From Nostocoides sp. (GTDB lineage: Bacteria; Actinomycetota; Actinomycetes; Actinomycetales; Dermatophilaceae), in NCBI GenBank assembly GCA_016702415.1, contig JADJEA010000029.1, positions 1 to 64,000 of the forward strand: 64,000 nt of DNA, in the 5' to 3' direction. The notes beneath the pieces are model-generated. The model was not told where the DNA came from, made no database searches, and saw only the letters and a program-made list of their open reading frames with translations. The stretch's first letter is position 1. Each line of letters begins with the position of its first letter. The position numbers and the translations under genes are program-made. Shown one piece after another: positions 47,388-56,878 of the stretch.

Positions 47388-48419
47388 CTACCCCTGCCCG
47401 GCGTCCCCGCCGGGGACGAGTTCGCGCAATCCCGGGACGACCTGCTCGGTGAAGGTGCGCAGGAACCGCTCCTGGTCCTCGCCCGGGCCGTGGAAGACGA
47501 GATGGTCGAACCCGAGGTCGGTGTAGAACTTCACCGCCGCGACCGCCTCGTCAGGGTCTGAGGCGACGATCCAGCGCTTGGCGACCTGCTCGATCGGCAA
47601 CGCGTCAGCGGCCCTCTCCATCTCGGCGGCGCTATGGATCGAGTGCTTCTGCTCGGCGGACAGGGACAGCGGTGCCCAGAACCGGGTGTTCTCCAGGGCC
47701 CGCTCCGGGTCGGGATCCCACGAGAGCTTGATCTCGATCATGCGCTCGATGGACTCCCCCGACCGGCCCTCCTTCTCCCGGCCCTCGGCGACCGCGGGGA
47801 TGAGCTGATCGGCATACAACTCCCGGCCCTTGCCGGAGGTGCAGATGAACCCGTCGGCCACGCGACCGGCATACCGGGCCACCATCGGACCCCCGGCGGC
47901 GACATAGATCGGCACCGGCGTCTCGGGCCGGTCGAAGAGTCGCGCCCCCACCGTCGTGTAGTAGTCGCCGGCAAACGAGACCTCGTCCTCGGTCCACAGG
48001 CGCCGGATGATGGTGATCGCCTCGCGCAGCCGGGCGAACCGCTCCTTGAACTCCGGCCACTGCGTGACCGAGCCCACCGCGATCTCGTTGAGCGCCTCGC
48101 CCGTCCCCAGACCCAGGACGACCCGCCCGGGCGCGAGACACGCCAAGGTGGCGAACTCCTGGGCGATGACGGCGGGGTTGTACCGGAAGGTCGGCGTCAG
48201 CACGGAGGTCCCGAGCGTGATCCGCTCGGTGCGCGCCGCGACATACGCCAGCCACACCAGCGCATTGGGCGCGTGACCGCCGGTCAACCGCCAGGGTTGG
48301 TGGTGATCGGAGATGGTCGCGCTGTCCAGGCCGACCTCCTCGGCGAGTCGGGCGTATGCCGCGAGCCTCCCCGGGCCGAATTGCTCCGCCGACGCCTTGT
48401 ATCCGAGCCTGAGGGTCAT
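47388..48419 (-). CDS. fgd: F420-dependent glucose-6-phosphate dehydrogenase
   Basis: Luciferase-like TIM-barrel enzyme that oxidises glucose 6-phosphate and reduces coenzyme F420, supplying F420H2. 343 residues, the size of mycobacterial Fgd1, and very like it along the whole length: L-G-Y-K-A-S-A-E-Q-F at the start, S-D-H-H-Q-P-W (active-site His and Trp), G-T-S-V-L-T-P-T-F-R-Y-N-P, G-T-G-E-A-L-N-E (active-site Glu), G-F-I-C-T-S-G-K-G, and A-K-R-W-I-V-A-S-D-P-D-E-A. This strongly implies the organism makes F420, although no cof/fbi biosynthesis gene is in the window. Neighbouring PPi-PFK shares the glucose 6-phosphate branch point. Confidence 0.92.
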   Translation of the reverse strand: MTLRLGYKASAEQFGPGRLAAYARLAEEVGLDSATISDHHQPWRLTGGHAPNALVWLAYVAARTERITLGTSVLTPTFRYNPAVIAQEFATLACLAPGRVVLGLGTGEALNEIAVGSVTQWPEFKERFARLREAITIIRRLWTEDEVSFAGDYYTTVGARLFDRPETPVPIYVAAGGPMVARYAGRVADGFICTSGKGRELYADQLIPAVAEGREKEGRSGESIERMIEIKLSWDPDPERALENTRFWAPLSLSAEQKHSIHSAAEMERAADALPIEQVAKRWIVASDPDEAVAAVKFYTDLGFDHLVFHGPGEDQERFLRTFTEQVVPGLRELVPGGDAGQG

Positions 48420-48507
48420 GGCGTCAATCTACGGGCAGGGTGGGTGCCTCGGTCGGCCCAAGCGGGTGCCGCTCAGTCCAGCCCGAGGCGCCCAACCTCA
48501 GTCCGCC

Positions 48508-48933
48508 TCAGTCCGCGACGATGGCGTCGAGCTCGACCTCGACGAGCCAGCGCGGGTCGAGCAGACCGGCGACGATGACCATCGTCGACGCCGGGCGGAT
48601 GTGCCCGAACACCTCGCCATGCGCCTGCGAGACGGGATCGGCGCTGTCGGCGTGGGTGATGTACTGCCGGGTTCGCACGACGTCCGCCACCGTCCCACCG
48701 AGTTCCTCCAGGGCGGCAATGGCGATCTCCCAGCACCGCCTGGCCTGGGCGTGGGCGTCCAGGACGAGCCCACCATCGGGCCAGATCGGCGCGGTCCCGC
48801 TCACGGCGATGTGGGTGCCGACGCGCGTGGCGCGGCTGAACCCGATCGTCGCCTCATAGGGTGACCCGGAGGAGGCATTGCGCCGGGCCACGCTCGACGC
48901 CTGGCCGGTGCTGGGGGCGATTGTCGCGGTCAC
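48508..48933 (-). CDS. RidA/YjgF family protein
   Basis: 141 residues from a GTG at 48931-48933 whose last bases overlap the PPi-PFK stop (GTGA). RidA members hydrolyse reactive imines released by PLP enzymes; the key Arg appears in V-R-T-R-Q-Y-I-T-H and the C-terminal L-L-D-P-R-W-L-V-E-V-E-L-D-A-I matches the family (usual P-x-x-L-V-E-I-E). About ten residues longer at the N-terminus than a minimal RidA. Translational coupling to the phosphofructokinase is unexpected and has no obvious metabolic reason. Confidence 0.85.
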   Translation of the reverse strand: MTATIAPSTGQASSVARRNASSGSPYEATIGFSRATRVGTHIAVSGTAPIWPDGGLVLDAHAQARRCWEIAIAALEELGGTVADVVRTRQYITHADSADPVSQAHGEVFGHIRPASTMVIVAGLLDPRWLVEVELDAIVAD

Positions 48934-50129
48934 TTCTGACCGATCTCCCCGAGCAGGGTCTGGAACCACGCGACGCTCGGGTCGAAGGCCTTCGCACCCC
49001 GGATCCGCGGGAACTCGATCGCCCGGAGCTCATCGCCCTGCTCCTCGTCCTCCCCGATGACGCCGCTCTCCCCCCGCAGCGCCGCGTCGACGGCGAGGTC
49101 GGTGCAGCGCTTGATGAGAGCGAGATCCTCGGCATTGGCCGCGGCCGACCGGGAGAAATAGCCGCTCTTTTGGACCATGGTCTTCTCGGCGCCGATCGCC
49201 GCCGCGAACTGCTTGGCGAACCACGCTCCCGGGTTGACCTTGTCGAGTTGGACGTGCCCGAAGGGGTCGCGCGGCACGGCTTCGCCGGCGGCCTCCATTT
49301 CGGCGACGACGTCCTCCACCCCAGCGCCTTCCGACAAGAAGATGTTGACGCAGCCGTGGGCATCCATGATGGCGCGGAGCCGGTCGCTCTCCGCCTTGAT
49401 GTCGATGTGGCTCTCCGGGACATAGACCGCGTGGACGTCCCAGCCTTCCTTCGTGTTGCCGATGCCCGGCACGAACTCGCGCTCGCCGACCCACGCGTGA
49501 TAGCGCCGGGCCGTCTCGGCGGTCAGCCAGCCGCAGTTCCGGCCCATGACCTCGTGGACGATGAGCATCCGGGGGTTCGACGTGTGCTCGGCGATGATGT
49601 TCCGCGCGTAGATCGACCCCTGCTCGGCGGCCGTCCACGCGCCCAGGCTCTGCCGGATGGGGACGACGTCGTTGTCGATGGTCTTGGGCAGACCGACGAC
49701 CTGGAGCTCGTAGCCGTTCTCGTGGAGGTATGCCGCGAGGTCGGCCGCCGTTGTGTTGGTGTCGTCGCCGCCGATGGTGTGGAGGACGTCGACGCCGTCC
49801 TTGGTCAGTTGCTCCGCCGCGACGTGCAGGGGATCCTGGCCCTCCTGGACCAGGCCGCGCTTGACGCAGTCCTTGACATTGGTGAGCTTGACGCGGGAGT
49901 TGCCCAGTGGGCTCCCGCCGAAGCCGTGGAGGAGGTGCGCGCCGGCGCGGACCTCGGGGGTGACGGCGACCGAGTTTCCGGTGAGGAGGCCGGCATACCC
50001 ATCGAGGTAGCCGATGATCTCGACCTCGGGAGCGAGCTGCGAATAGCGCTCGATGAGACCTCCAACGGCGCTGGAGAGGCAGGGGGCCAGACCCCCGGCA
50101 GTGAGCATGGCGACTTTGCGGACCGGCAT
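48930..50129 (-). CDS. pfp: Pyrophosphate-dependent 6-phosphofructokinase
   Basis: Interconverts fructose 6-phosphate and fructose 1,6-bisphosphate with pyrophosphate as phosphoryl donor. 399 residues from the ATG at 50127-50129 (M-P-V-R-K-V-A-M-L-T-A-G-G-L-A-P). PPi specificity is indicated by G-G-D-D-T-N-T-T, where the second Asp replaces the Gly of ATP-dependent enzymes; L-P-K-T-I-D-N-D-V is the catalytic base loop with its PPi-type Lys. H-E-V-M-G-R-N-C-G and E-G-A-G-V-E bind the sugar phosphate. The reaction is reversible, so it may also act in gluconeogenesis. Confidence 0.92.
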   Translation of the reverse strand: MPVRKVAMLTAGGLAPCLSSAVGGLIERYSQLAPEVEIIGYLDGYAGLLTGNSVAVTPEVRAGAHLLHGFGGSPLGNSRVKLTNVKDCVKRGLVQEGQDPLHVAAEQLTKDGVDVLHTIGGDDTNTTAADLAAYLHENGYELQVVGLPKTIDNDVVPIRQSLGAWTAAEQGSIYARNIIAEHTSNPRMLIVHEVMGRNCGWLTAETARRYHAWVGEREFVPGIGNTKEGWDVHAVYVPESHIDIKAESDRLRAIMDAHGCVNIFLSEGAGVEDVVAEMEAAGEAVPRDPFGHVQLDKVNPGAWFAKQFAAAIGAEKTMVQKSGYFSRSAAANAEDLALIKRCTDLAVDAALRGESGVIGEDEEQGDELRAIEFPRIRGAKAFDPSVAWFQTLLGEIGQK

Positions 50130-50287
50130 GAGCGGACCCTTTCGGGAGGGGGTGGTTCCTTCCTCCCATCCTTGCATCCCCGCCCCGCCGCGCGCATGCG
50201 CGTCAGGCGTGATGGACGTATGCCGATCCTCCCCCGTCCGCCCGCCCCGCTGTGGGGTGAGCTACCCGACCAGCGCCACGGGCGCGA

Positions 50288-51145
50288 TCAGTCGCAGGGG
50301 CGCGCGACCATCTCCGGCTGCACGGGCGGGCGCGCGGGCTGCGCGGGGACCCGGTCGAGGGGCAGCAAGGAGTCGAATCCGTTGCCGAGGACGAGATCGA
50401 CGTCCTTGGTGGCTCGCTCGTCCTGCTGCATCCGGGCACCCGGGAGGTGGCTCTGGAGGACCTTGGCCGCGTCCGTGCCGTCCGGACCGAACCTGATGAC
50501 CGCCACGTCGTCCGGAAGGAAGGAGCGGATCGGGTCGTTACCGATCTGGCCGACGACGAAGCCGCGCGATCGCACCTGCGTGGCGGCTTGCGAGGCGAGG
50601 CCCTCCCGCCACGTCGTGTTGTAGACGTTCACCGTGATCTCGCTCGGCAGCGGCGGGGGCGCCGGGGGGACCGCGACCAGTCCGGTGAAGCCGTAGCCGA
50701 GGACGACCTCGACGCTCTCACCCGCTCGGCCGTCGTCGTAGACCCGCGAGCCCGGGATCTGTGCCGCCACGAGAAGCGCCTGATCGCTCCCCTCCGGGCC
50801 GTGGTAGACCATCGCTGATCGCTTGATGTAGACGCCTTCGGGAGCATTGGAGTAGCTCACGACATCGAACCCGCGCTTGGTGAGGTCACGGGCAACCTTG
50901 GCGGCCTCTCCCGGGGTCTCGGCGGAGTTGAGCACGGTCAGCGCGAAGGAGGAGCGCGCCGGCGCGAGGACACGAACCGGCTGGCAGGCCGGCTTGCCGG
51001 AGTGGTCGAAGAGCCCGACGCCGAACGCGGCGGCGATGCTGCCGGTGCCGAGGACGAGCCCGGGGAGAGTCACGAGCACCGCGGCGCGACGCCACTGGCG
51101 CACGCGGAAGGAGCGCGACGCCTGCGCCTCGTCCTTGACCGCCAT
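50288..51145 (-). CDS. Membrane-anchored protein with two LytR_C domains
   Basis: 285 residues. A cytoplasmic basic start (R-S-F-R-V-R-Q-W-R-R), one membrane segment (residues about 20-45) and two repeats of the LytR C-terminal fold: T-V-L-N-S-A-E-T-P-G-E-A-A-K-V-A-R-D-L and V-N-V-Y-N-T-T-W-R-E-G-L-A-S-Q-A-A. There is no catalytic LytR-CpsA-Psr domain, so it cannot itself transfer wall polymers; a binding or regulatory role at the cell wall is inferred. The Pro-rich linker between repeats is A-V-P-P-A-P-P-P-L-P. Start ATG at 51143-51145. Confidence 0.83.
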   Translation of the reverse strand: MAVKDEAQASRSFRVRQWRRAAVLVTLPGLVLGTGSIAAAFGVGLFDHSGKPACQPVRVLAPARSSFALTVLNSAETPGEAAKVARDLTKRGFDVVSYSNAPEGVYIKRSAMVYHGPEGSDQALLVAAQIPGSRVYDDGRAGESVEVVLGYGFTGLVAVPPAPPPLPSEITVNVYNTTWREGLASQAATQVRSRGFVVGQIGNDPIRSFLPDDVAVIRFGPDGTDAAKVLQSHLPGARMQQDERATKDVDLVLGNGFDSLLPLDRVPAQPARPPVQPEMVARPCD

Positions 51146-51298
51146 ACCCCCGCCTCACCCGTCACCACAGTATCGACGCCGACATCATGCACCATCCACA
51201 ACAGCGGCAACAGGAGGCGCAGCCATGTGCAGATGAACAACTGATAACAGCCGATGGAGAGGGTCGAGACCCACCGGTCACGCCCGCCGGTTTAGGCG

Positions 51299-52570
<1,272 letters not shown>

Positions 52571-52721
52571 GGATGGGCTCCCTGGTCGGGTGAGGTCTGG
52601 CTGTCGGCTGGAATGCGCGGTCAACTGTAGGTGAGCGTCCGAGGACCGGACGCTTTCTCCCGTATGCCGGACCGCGACGCGCAAGCTCGGTCGGGCCCGA
52701 GGCGCCGGGGGCGGGGAGCGC

Positions 52722-53306
52722 CTACGGGTGGAGGGCGTCGAACTCGGCCTCGGCGACCAGGTCGTCGTCGGCATCGAGGCGGATGTGCGCGAGCAATCCC
52801 TGCAGGACCCGCAGTCCCATCGCGGCGCGCTCACCCCAGTCGGACAGGTAGCTGAACTGCCACCACCACAACGCCTCGATCCGCTTCCCCGCGGTGTAGT
52901 GGCGCAGACCATGATCGAGGGCCGCGGCCACGATCGCGATGTCGTTCGAGATCGCGCCGGTGGTCACCTCGGCGGAGGTCACGGGGTCGACGAGGTCGGC
53001 ATACTCATCCAGTCCCTCGAAGACATTGGCGAGCCCGCCCCGCAGCCCGCTGAGATCGGCGTCGGGACCATCGTCGGGCTCGAAGCGCTCGGCCGGGATG
53101 ACGTCCTCGACCGCCCCGAGGCGGGCACCGGTCACGAGGATCTGGGAAAGAGCGAGCAGGGCGAGCGAGAGCGACGACTCCGGGGCCTCACCCGCGGCCA
53201 CCTGGGTCATCGTCGTGACGAAGACACGGGCCTCCTCGGCCGTGAGATCGGCGAGCGCGGCCAGATCGGCGGCCGCCGTCGTGTCGAGCGTGGTGGCGTC
53301 AGGCAT
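52722..53306 (-). CDS. DUF5063 family protein
   Basis: 194 residues, largely helical. Stretches such as A-E-E-A-R-V-F-V-T-T-M-T-Q-V and the aromatic W-W-W-Q-F-S-Y-L-S-D-W-G-E-R-A match DUF5063, which sits beside recR in many actinobacteria; function unassigned. The start overlaps the recR stop by eight bases, so it is translationally coupled to recR. The conserved linkage is the only functional clue. Confidence 0.83.
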   Translation of the reverse strand: MPDATTLDTTAAADLAALADLTAEEARVFVTTMTQVAAGEAPESSLSLALLALSQILVTGARLGAVEDVIPAERFEPDDGPDADLSGLRGGLANVFEGLDEYADLVDPVTSAEVTTGAISNDIAIVAAALDHGLRHYTAGKRIEALWWWQFSYLSDWGERAAMGLRVLQGLLAHIRLDADDDLVAEAEFDALHP

Positions 53307-53898
53307 CGATCAGTCTCCGTCCTTCGAAGGCGCGGCCCAGGGTGACCTCGTCGGCATACTCCAGATCGCCACCGACGGGCAGACCGGACGCCAGCCGCGT
53401 CACGCGCAACCCGAACGGCTTGAGCTGGCGCGCGAGATAGGACGCGGTGGCCTCCCCCTCGATATTGGGGTCGGTCGCGATGATGACCTCGGTGATCTCT
53501 TCTGCGCCCAACCGGGCCATGAGCTCGGCGACCCGCAGTTGCTCCGGCCCGATCCCGTCGATGGGGCTGATGGCGCCTCCGAGGACGTGATAGCGCCCAC
53601 GAAACTCGCGGGTCCGCTCGATCGCGACCACATCCTTGGGCTCCTCGACGACGCACACAGCGTGGACGTCACGCCGGGGATCGGCGCAAATGCGGCAGCG
53701 GACGTCCTCGGCGACATTGCCGCAGACCGTGCAGAAGCGGACGCGGGCCTTGACCTCGGACAGGGCCGCCACGAGCCGGGTGACATCGTCGTCGTCCGCC
53801 ATGAGCAGGTGGAAGGCGATCCGCTGCGCCCCCTTGGGGCCAATCCCCGGGAGCAGCCCCAATTCGTCGATCAGGGTCTGGACGGCGCCTTCGTACAC
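53299..53898 (-). CDS. recR: Recombination protein RecR
   Basis: Works with RecO in the RecFOR pathway to load RecA at gaps. 199 residues from the GTG at 53896-53898 (V-Y-E-G-A-V-Q-T-L-I-D-E-L), the family start; the frame is open ten codons further upstream. Helix-hairpin-helix L-P-G-I-G-P-K-G-A-Q-R; zinc finger C-T-V-C-G-N, then C-R-I-C; Toprim domain V-V-E-E-P-K-D-V-V-A-I and the Walker-like G-G-A-I-S-P-I-D-G-I-G-P. The ybaB/ebfC gene usually between dnaX and recR is missing here. Confidence 0.95.
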   Translation of the reverse strand: MYEGAVQTLIDELGLLPGIGPKGAQRIAFHLLMADDDDVTRLVAALSEVKARVRFCTVCGNVAEDVRCRICADPRRDVHAVCVVEEPKDVVAIERTREFRGRYHVLGGAISPIDGIGPEQLRVAELMARLGAEEITEVIIATDPNIEGEATASYLARQLKPFGLRVTRLASGLPVGGDLEYADEVTLGRAFEGRRLIDA

Positions 53899-53984
53899 GT
53901 CGCCAAGGGTATGCCCTGGTGCCGACACCGGCCGGTCCGCGCGTCCAGCGGCGCGCCTCGGTCAGGTCCGGGCCTCGCCCGGGC

Positions 53985-54050
53985 CTCGCCCAGGCCTCGG
54001 CCGATCGAGGCGTCTGTCCCTCGCCCAGGCCGCTCGGCCGGTCGAGGCGT
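53985..54050. repeat. Imperfect 30-base direct repeat between recR and dnaX
   Basis: Copies at 53985-54013 and 54020-54050 share TCGCCCAGGCC, then CGGCCG/CGGCCGG, then TCGAGGCGTC. A further half-copy GGGCCTCGCCC lies just upstream. The 229-base gap has no readable gene of reasonable length. Confidence 0.6.
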
Positions 54051-54127
54051 CGGGTGGGCCTACCCGCGTTGGGCGACCACCGTGGACTTGCGCGGCCACC
54101 ACGGTGCCTCGGGGAGTCGCCCGTGAC

Positions 54128-56782
54128 TCACCTTCCCTCGTCGGCCTCCTTCCAGATGACGGTGGCACCGAGCAGCCGCTCGACGACGGGCTGGCCGACC
54201 TCGCCCAGCTCGACCAGATCCTCGTCGTCCGGGCTCACAAGATCCTCCTCGTCGGCAATTGGTGACGGCGGCGCGGGCGGAGGTGCCGGGGGTGGCGCTA
54301 CCGGAGCCGGCCGGTCCGGCGGCATACGGTCCGGACTCGCCGGGTTGCGCGGGTCGCGGGGAGAGGGCGCCAGACCCGAGGGATTGCCCGTCACGGCGGA
54401 CTGCCGGGGCGAGAACTCTTCGCGTGAGTCCTGTCCGGGTGGGGCCTGCCGCGGCGGGTCCTGTCCAGGTGGTGCCTGTTGGTGACCCAGATCGGATGCG
54501 GCGCCCACCGGCCCGGCCTGGGCAAATGGCGCGTCCGTGGCCCAGGTCGGCGGAGATGACGCCGGCGCATTGCCCCAGCCGGACCCCTCGCCCCAGTCGG
54601 GGGGACCCGAGGGACGCCCGGTGCTCCCCCCCGGTGACGCCGCACCCGGCCGCCCACCGGTACTGCCCTGGCCAGATGCTCCCGGGGCCGAGGCAGCCGC
54701 GCCACCCGGTCCGCTCGGAGCGGACGAGCCCACCCCGGCGTCGCCGTGGCCGAGCCCGCCGCCGCCAGCCGGCGCCCGGTCCGACTCGGCCGCCCCGGCA
54801 CGGCCGGACCCCCACGACCTCTCGGAATCATCCCCGGGTCCATGCCCAGACCCGGACCCAAACCCCGAACCGGGCCCGGGCGAACCCGCCGGCCCTGGGG
54901 CGCTCTCGGCCACGACCTCGGCCACCACCCCTTCGACGTGGACGTCGAGGCCGAGCACGTCGATGAGGGCCTGCCGAACGATGTCCGAGTGCACCCCGGC
55001 CCGGAAGGCATTGGCGAGCCCGGCCGTGGAGATGCCGAGGACAAGCCGCCGCCCGTCGTAGTCCTGGACCTGAGCATGGTCGGACAGGAAGGTCCAGGTG
55101 GTCCGGCGCAATTGGAAGACCTTGGCCAGGACGTCCGGCCACGACCGCCGGAGAGCGGCAATGTCGAGTCCACCTGGGCCGCGAACCGCGGACGGCCCGT
55201 CGGGGGGATCGTCGCGCTCGGCGTCCCGAGGCGGCGTGGACGGAACGAAGAGCGGTGCCGAGCCAGAGCGCGCGGCCGCCGGGGGCCTGCCGGGACCGGG
55301 CGCGGAGCCCGACTCCCCCGGACCGCCAGGTCCGCGCTCCCCTCGAACCTGCGAACCAGCCTCCTTGGTGACCGGCCGGCTCGGCCCCGCAGACCCGCCC
55401 TCGGCCTCGTCCCTGACGCCCGAGGCCGGAGGACCTCCGAGTCGACCAGAGTCCCGGCCGCCGCCGTCGGTATGCCGATCCGCCCCCGACCGCGAGACGC
55501 CAGCCGAGTCGCCCGCCGCTCCCCCGGAACCAGTTGTGCCGGAAGGAACTGCGCCCATGCCGGCGACCGGTGCCGCCGCTTCCCCCGCGACCCTGGAGCC
55601 CACCGCGCCGGACGGAACTCCGCCCACCTCCAGGCGGCGTTCGAGCCGGTCGAGGCGCGCGGCATACCCCCGCTCGCCGGCGGCACCGGGCAGGAGCACG
55701 CGGGCCGCGATCAACTCCAGTTGCAACCGCGGCGCCGTGGCGCCGGTCATCTCCGTCAACCCCGCATTGACGACGTCGGCGGCCCGCGACAGCGCCCCCG
55801 GGCCGAATGCCGCCGCCTGCACCCGCATCCGCTCGATCTGGTCGGCCGGCAGGACGCGCAGGACGGAGGCGCCCGCGTCCGGGATCGCCGACAGCACGAT
55901 GAGATCCCGGAAGCGCTCGAGGAGGTCCTCGACGAACCGGCGCGGATCCAGCCCGGTCTCGATGACGTGGTCGATCCGGCGGAAGACCTCCCCGGCATCG
56001 CCCGCCCCGAACGCGGTGATCGTCGCATCGAGGAGTTCGCCGTCGGTGAAGCCCAGCAGCGCGGCGGCACCGTCATAGGTCAATCCGCGCGCGTCCGACC
56101 CGGCGATCAGCTGGTCGAGCACGGACAACGCATCCCGCACCGAGCCACCCCCCGCACGGACGACGAACGAGAGCACCCCCGGCTCCACGTCGACCTGTTC
56201 GGAGACGCACAACTGCCCGAGATAGTCGTGCAGGCGCGCGGGCGGGACGAGCCGGAAGGGGTAGTGGTGGGTCCGGGAGCGAATGGTCCCGATGACCTTT
56301 TCGGGCTCCGTCGTCGCGAAGACGAATTTCACGTGCTCCGGCGGCTCCTCCACGATCTTGAGCAGGGCGTTGAACCCCTGCGTGGTGACCATATGAGCCT
56401 CGTCGATGATGTAGACCTTGAAGCGGCTCTCCGCCGGCGCGAAGGCAGCGCGTTCGCGCAGGTCACGGGCGTCGTCGACGCCTCCGTGGCTGGCCGCGTC
56501 GATCTCGATGACGTCGATCGATCCGGCGCCGCCCCGGGCCAGCGCGACGCAGGAGTCGCACTCCCCGCACGGAGTGCTCGTCGGACCCCGCTCGCAGTTG
56601 AGGCAGCGGGCCAGGATGCGCGCGCTCGTCGTCTTGCCGCATCCGCGGGGCCCCGAGAACAGATAGGCATGGTTGATCCGGCCGCTGTCTAGGGCGCGGG
56701 CCAGCGGAACCGTCACGTGCTCCTGCCCGATCACGTCGGCGAACGTGTCGGGCCGATAGCGGCGGTACAACGCTGTGCTCAT
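54128..56782 (-). CDS. dnaX: DNA polymerase III gamma/tau subunit with very long low-complexity linkers
   Basis: Clamp-loader ATPase, 884 residues from the ATG at 56780-56782 (M-S-T-A-L-Y-R-R-Y-R-P). AAA+ domain: Walker A G-P-R-G-C-G-K-T near residue 45, zinc cysteines C-L-N-C...C-G-E-C-D-S-C, Walker B Y-I-I-D-E-A-H-M, sensor F-A-T-T-E-P-E-K, S-R-T-H-H-Y arginine region. Domain III runs to about residue 375. A Gly/Ser/Pro/Ala-rich linker of about 170 residues follows, then a small folded domain (L-R-R-S-W-P-D-V-L-A to H-V-E-G-V-V-A-E-V), then a second, mostly Pro/Gly/Ser linker of over 200 residues with A-P-P-G-Q-D-P-P-R-Q-like repeats before a short conserved C-terminal end. The family is usually clearly shorter. 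Confidence 0.93.
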   Translation of the reverse strand: MSTALYRRYRPDTFADVIGQEHVTVPLARALDSGRINHAYLFSGPRGCGKTTSARILARCLNCERGPTSTPCGECDSCVALARGGAGSIDVIEIDAASHGGVDDARDLRERAAFAPAESRFKVYIIDEAHMVTTQGFNALLKIVEEPPEHVKFVFATTEPEKVIGTIRSRTHHYPFRLVPPARLHDYLGQLCVSEQVDVEPGVLSFVVRAGGGSVRDALSVLDQLIAGSDARGLTYDGAAALLGFTDGELLDATITAFGAGDAGEVFRRIDHVIETGLDPRRFVEDLLERFRDLIVLSAIPDAGASVLRVLPADQIERMRVQAAAFGPGALSRAADVVNAGLTEMTGATAPRLQLELIAARVLLPGAAGERGYAARLDRLERRLEVGGVPSGAVGSRVAGEAAAPVAGMGAVPSGTTGSGGAAGDSAGVSRSGADRHTDGGGRDSGRLGGPPASGVRDEAEGGSAGPSRPVTKEAGSQVRGERGPGGPGESGSAPGPGRPPAAARSGSAPLFVPSTPPRDAERDDPPDGPSAVRGPGGLDIAALRRSWPDVLAKVFQLRRTTWTFLSDHAQVQDYDGRRLVLGISTAGLANAFRAGVHSDIVRQALIDVLGLDVHVEGVVAEVVAESAPGPAGSPGPGSGFGSGSGHGPGDDSERSWGSGRAGAAESDRAPAGGGGLGHGDAGVGSSAPSGPGGAAASAPGASGQGSTGGRPGAASPGGSTGRPSGPPDWGEGSGWGNAPASSPPTWATDAPFAQAGPVGAASDLGHQQAPPGQDPPRQAPPGQDSREEFSPRQSAVTGNPSGLAPSPRDPRNPASPDRMPPDRPAPVAPPPAPPPAPPSPIADEEDLVSPDDEDLVELGEVGQPVVERLLGATVIWKEADEGR

Positions 56783-56878
56783 TCTGGGAACCTTAGACCG
56801 CCGTACCGACAAGCCGCCCGCCCGCACCCGGGGCCTGTGGATTTGCCTCCGACCACCTCGGTGACATAGTCAGGGCCC

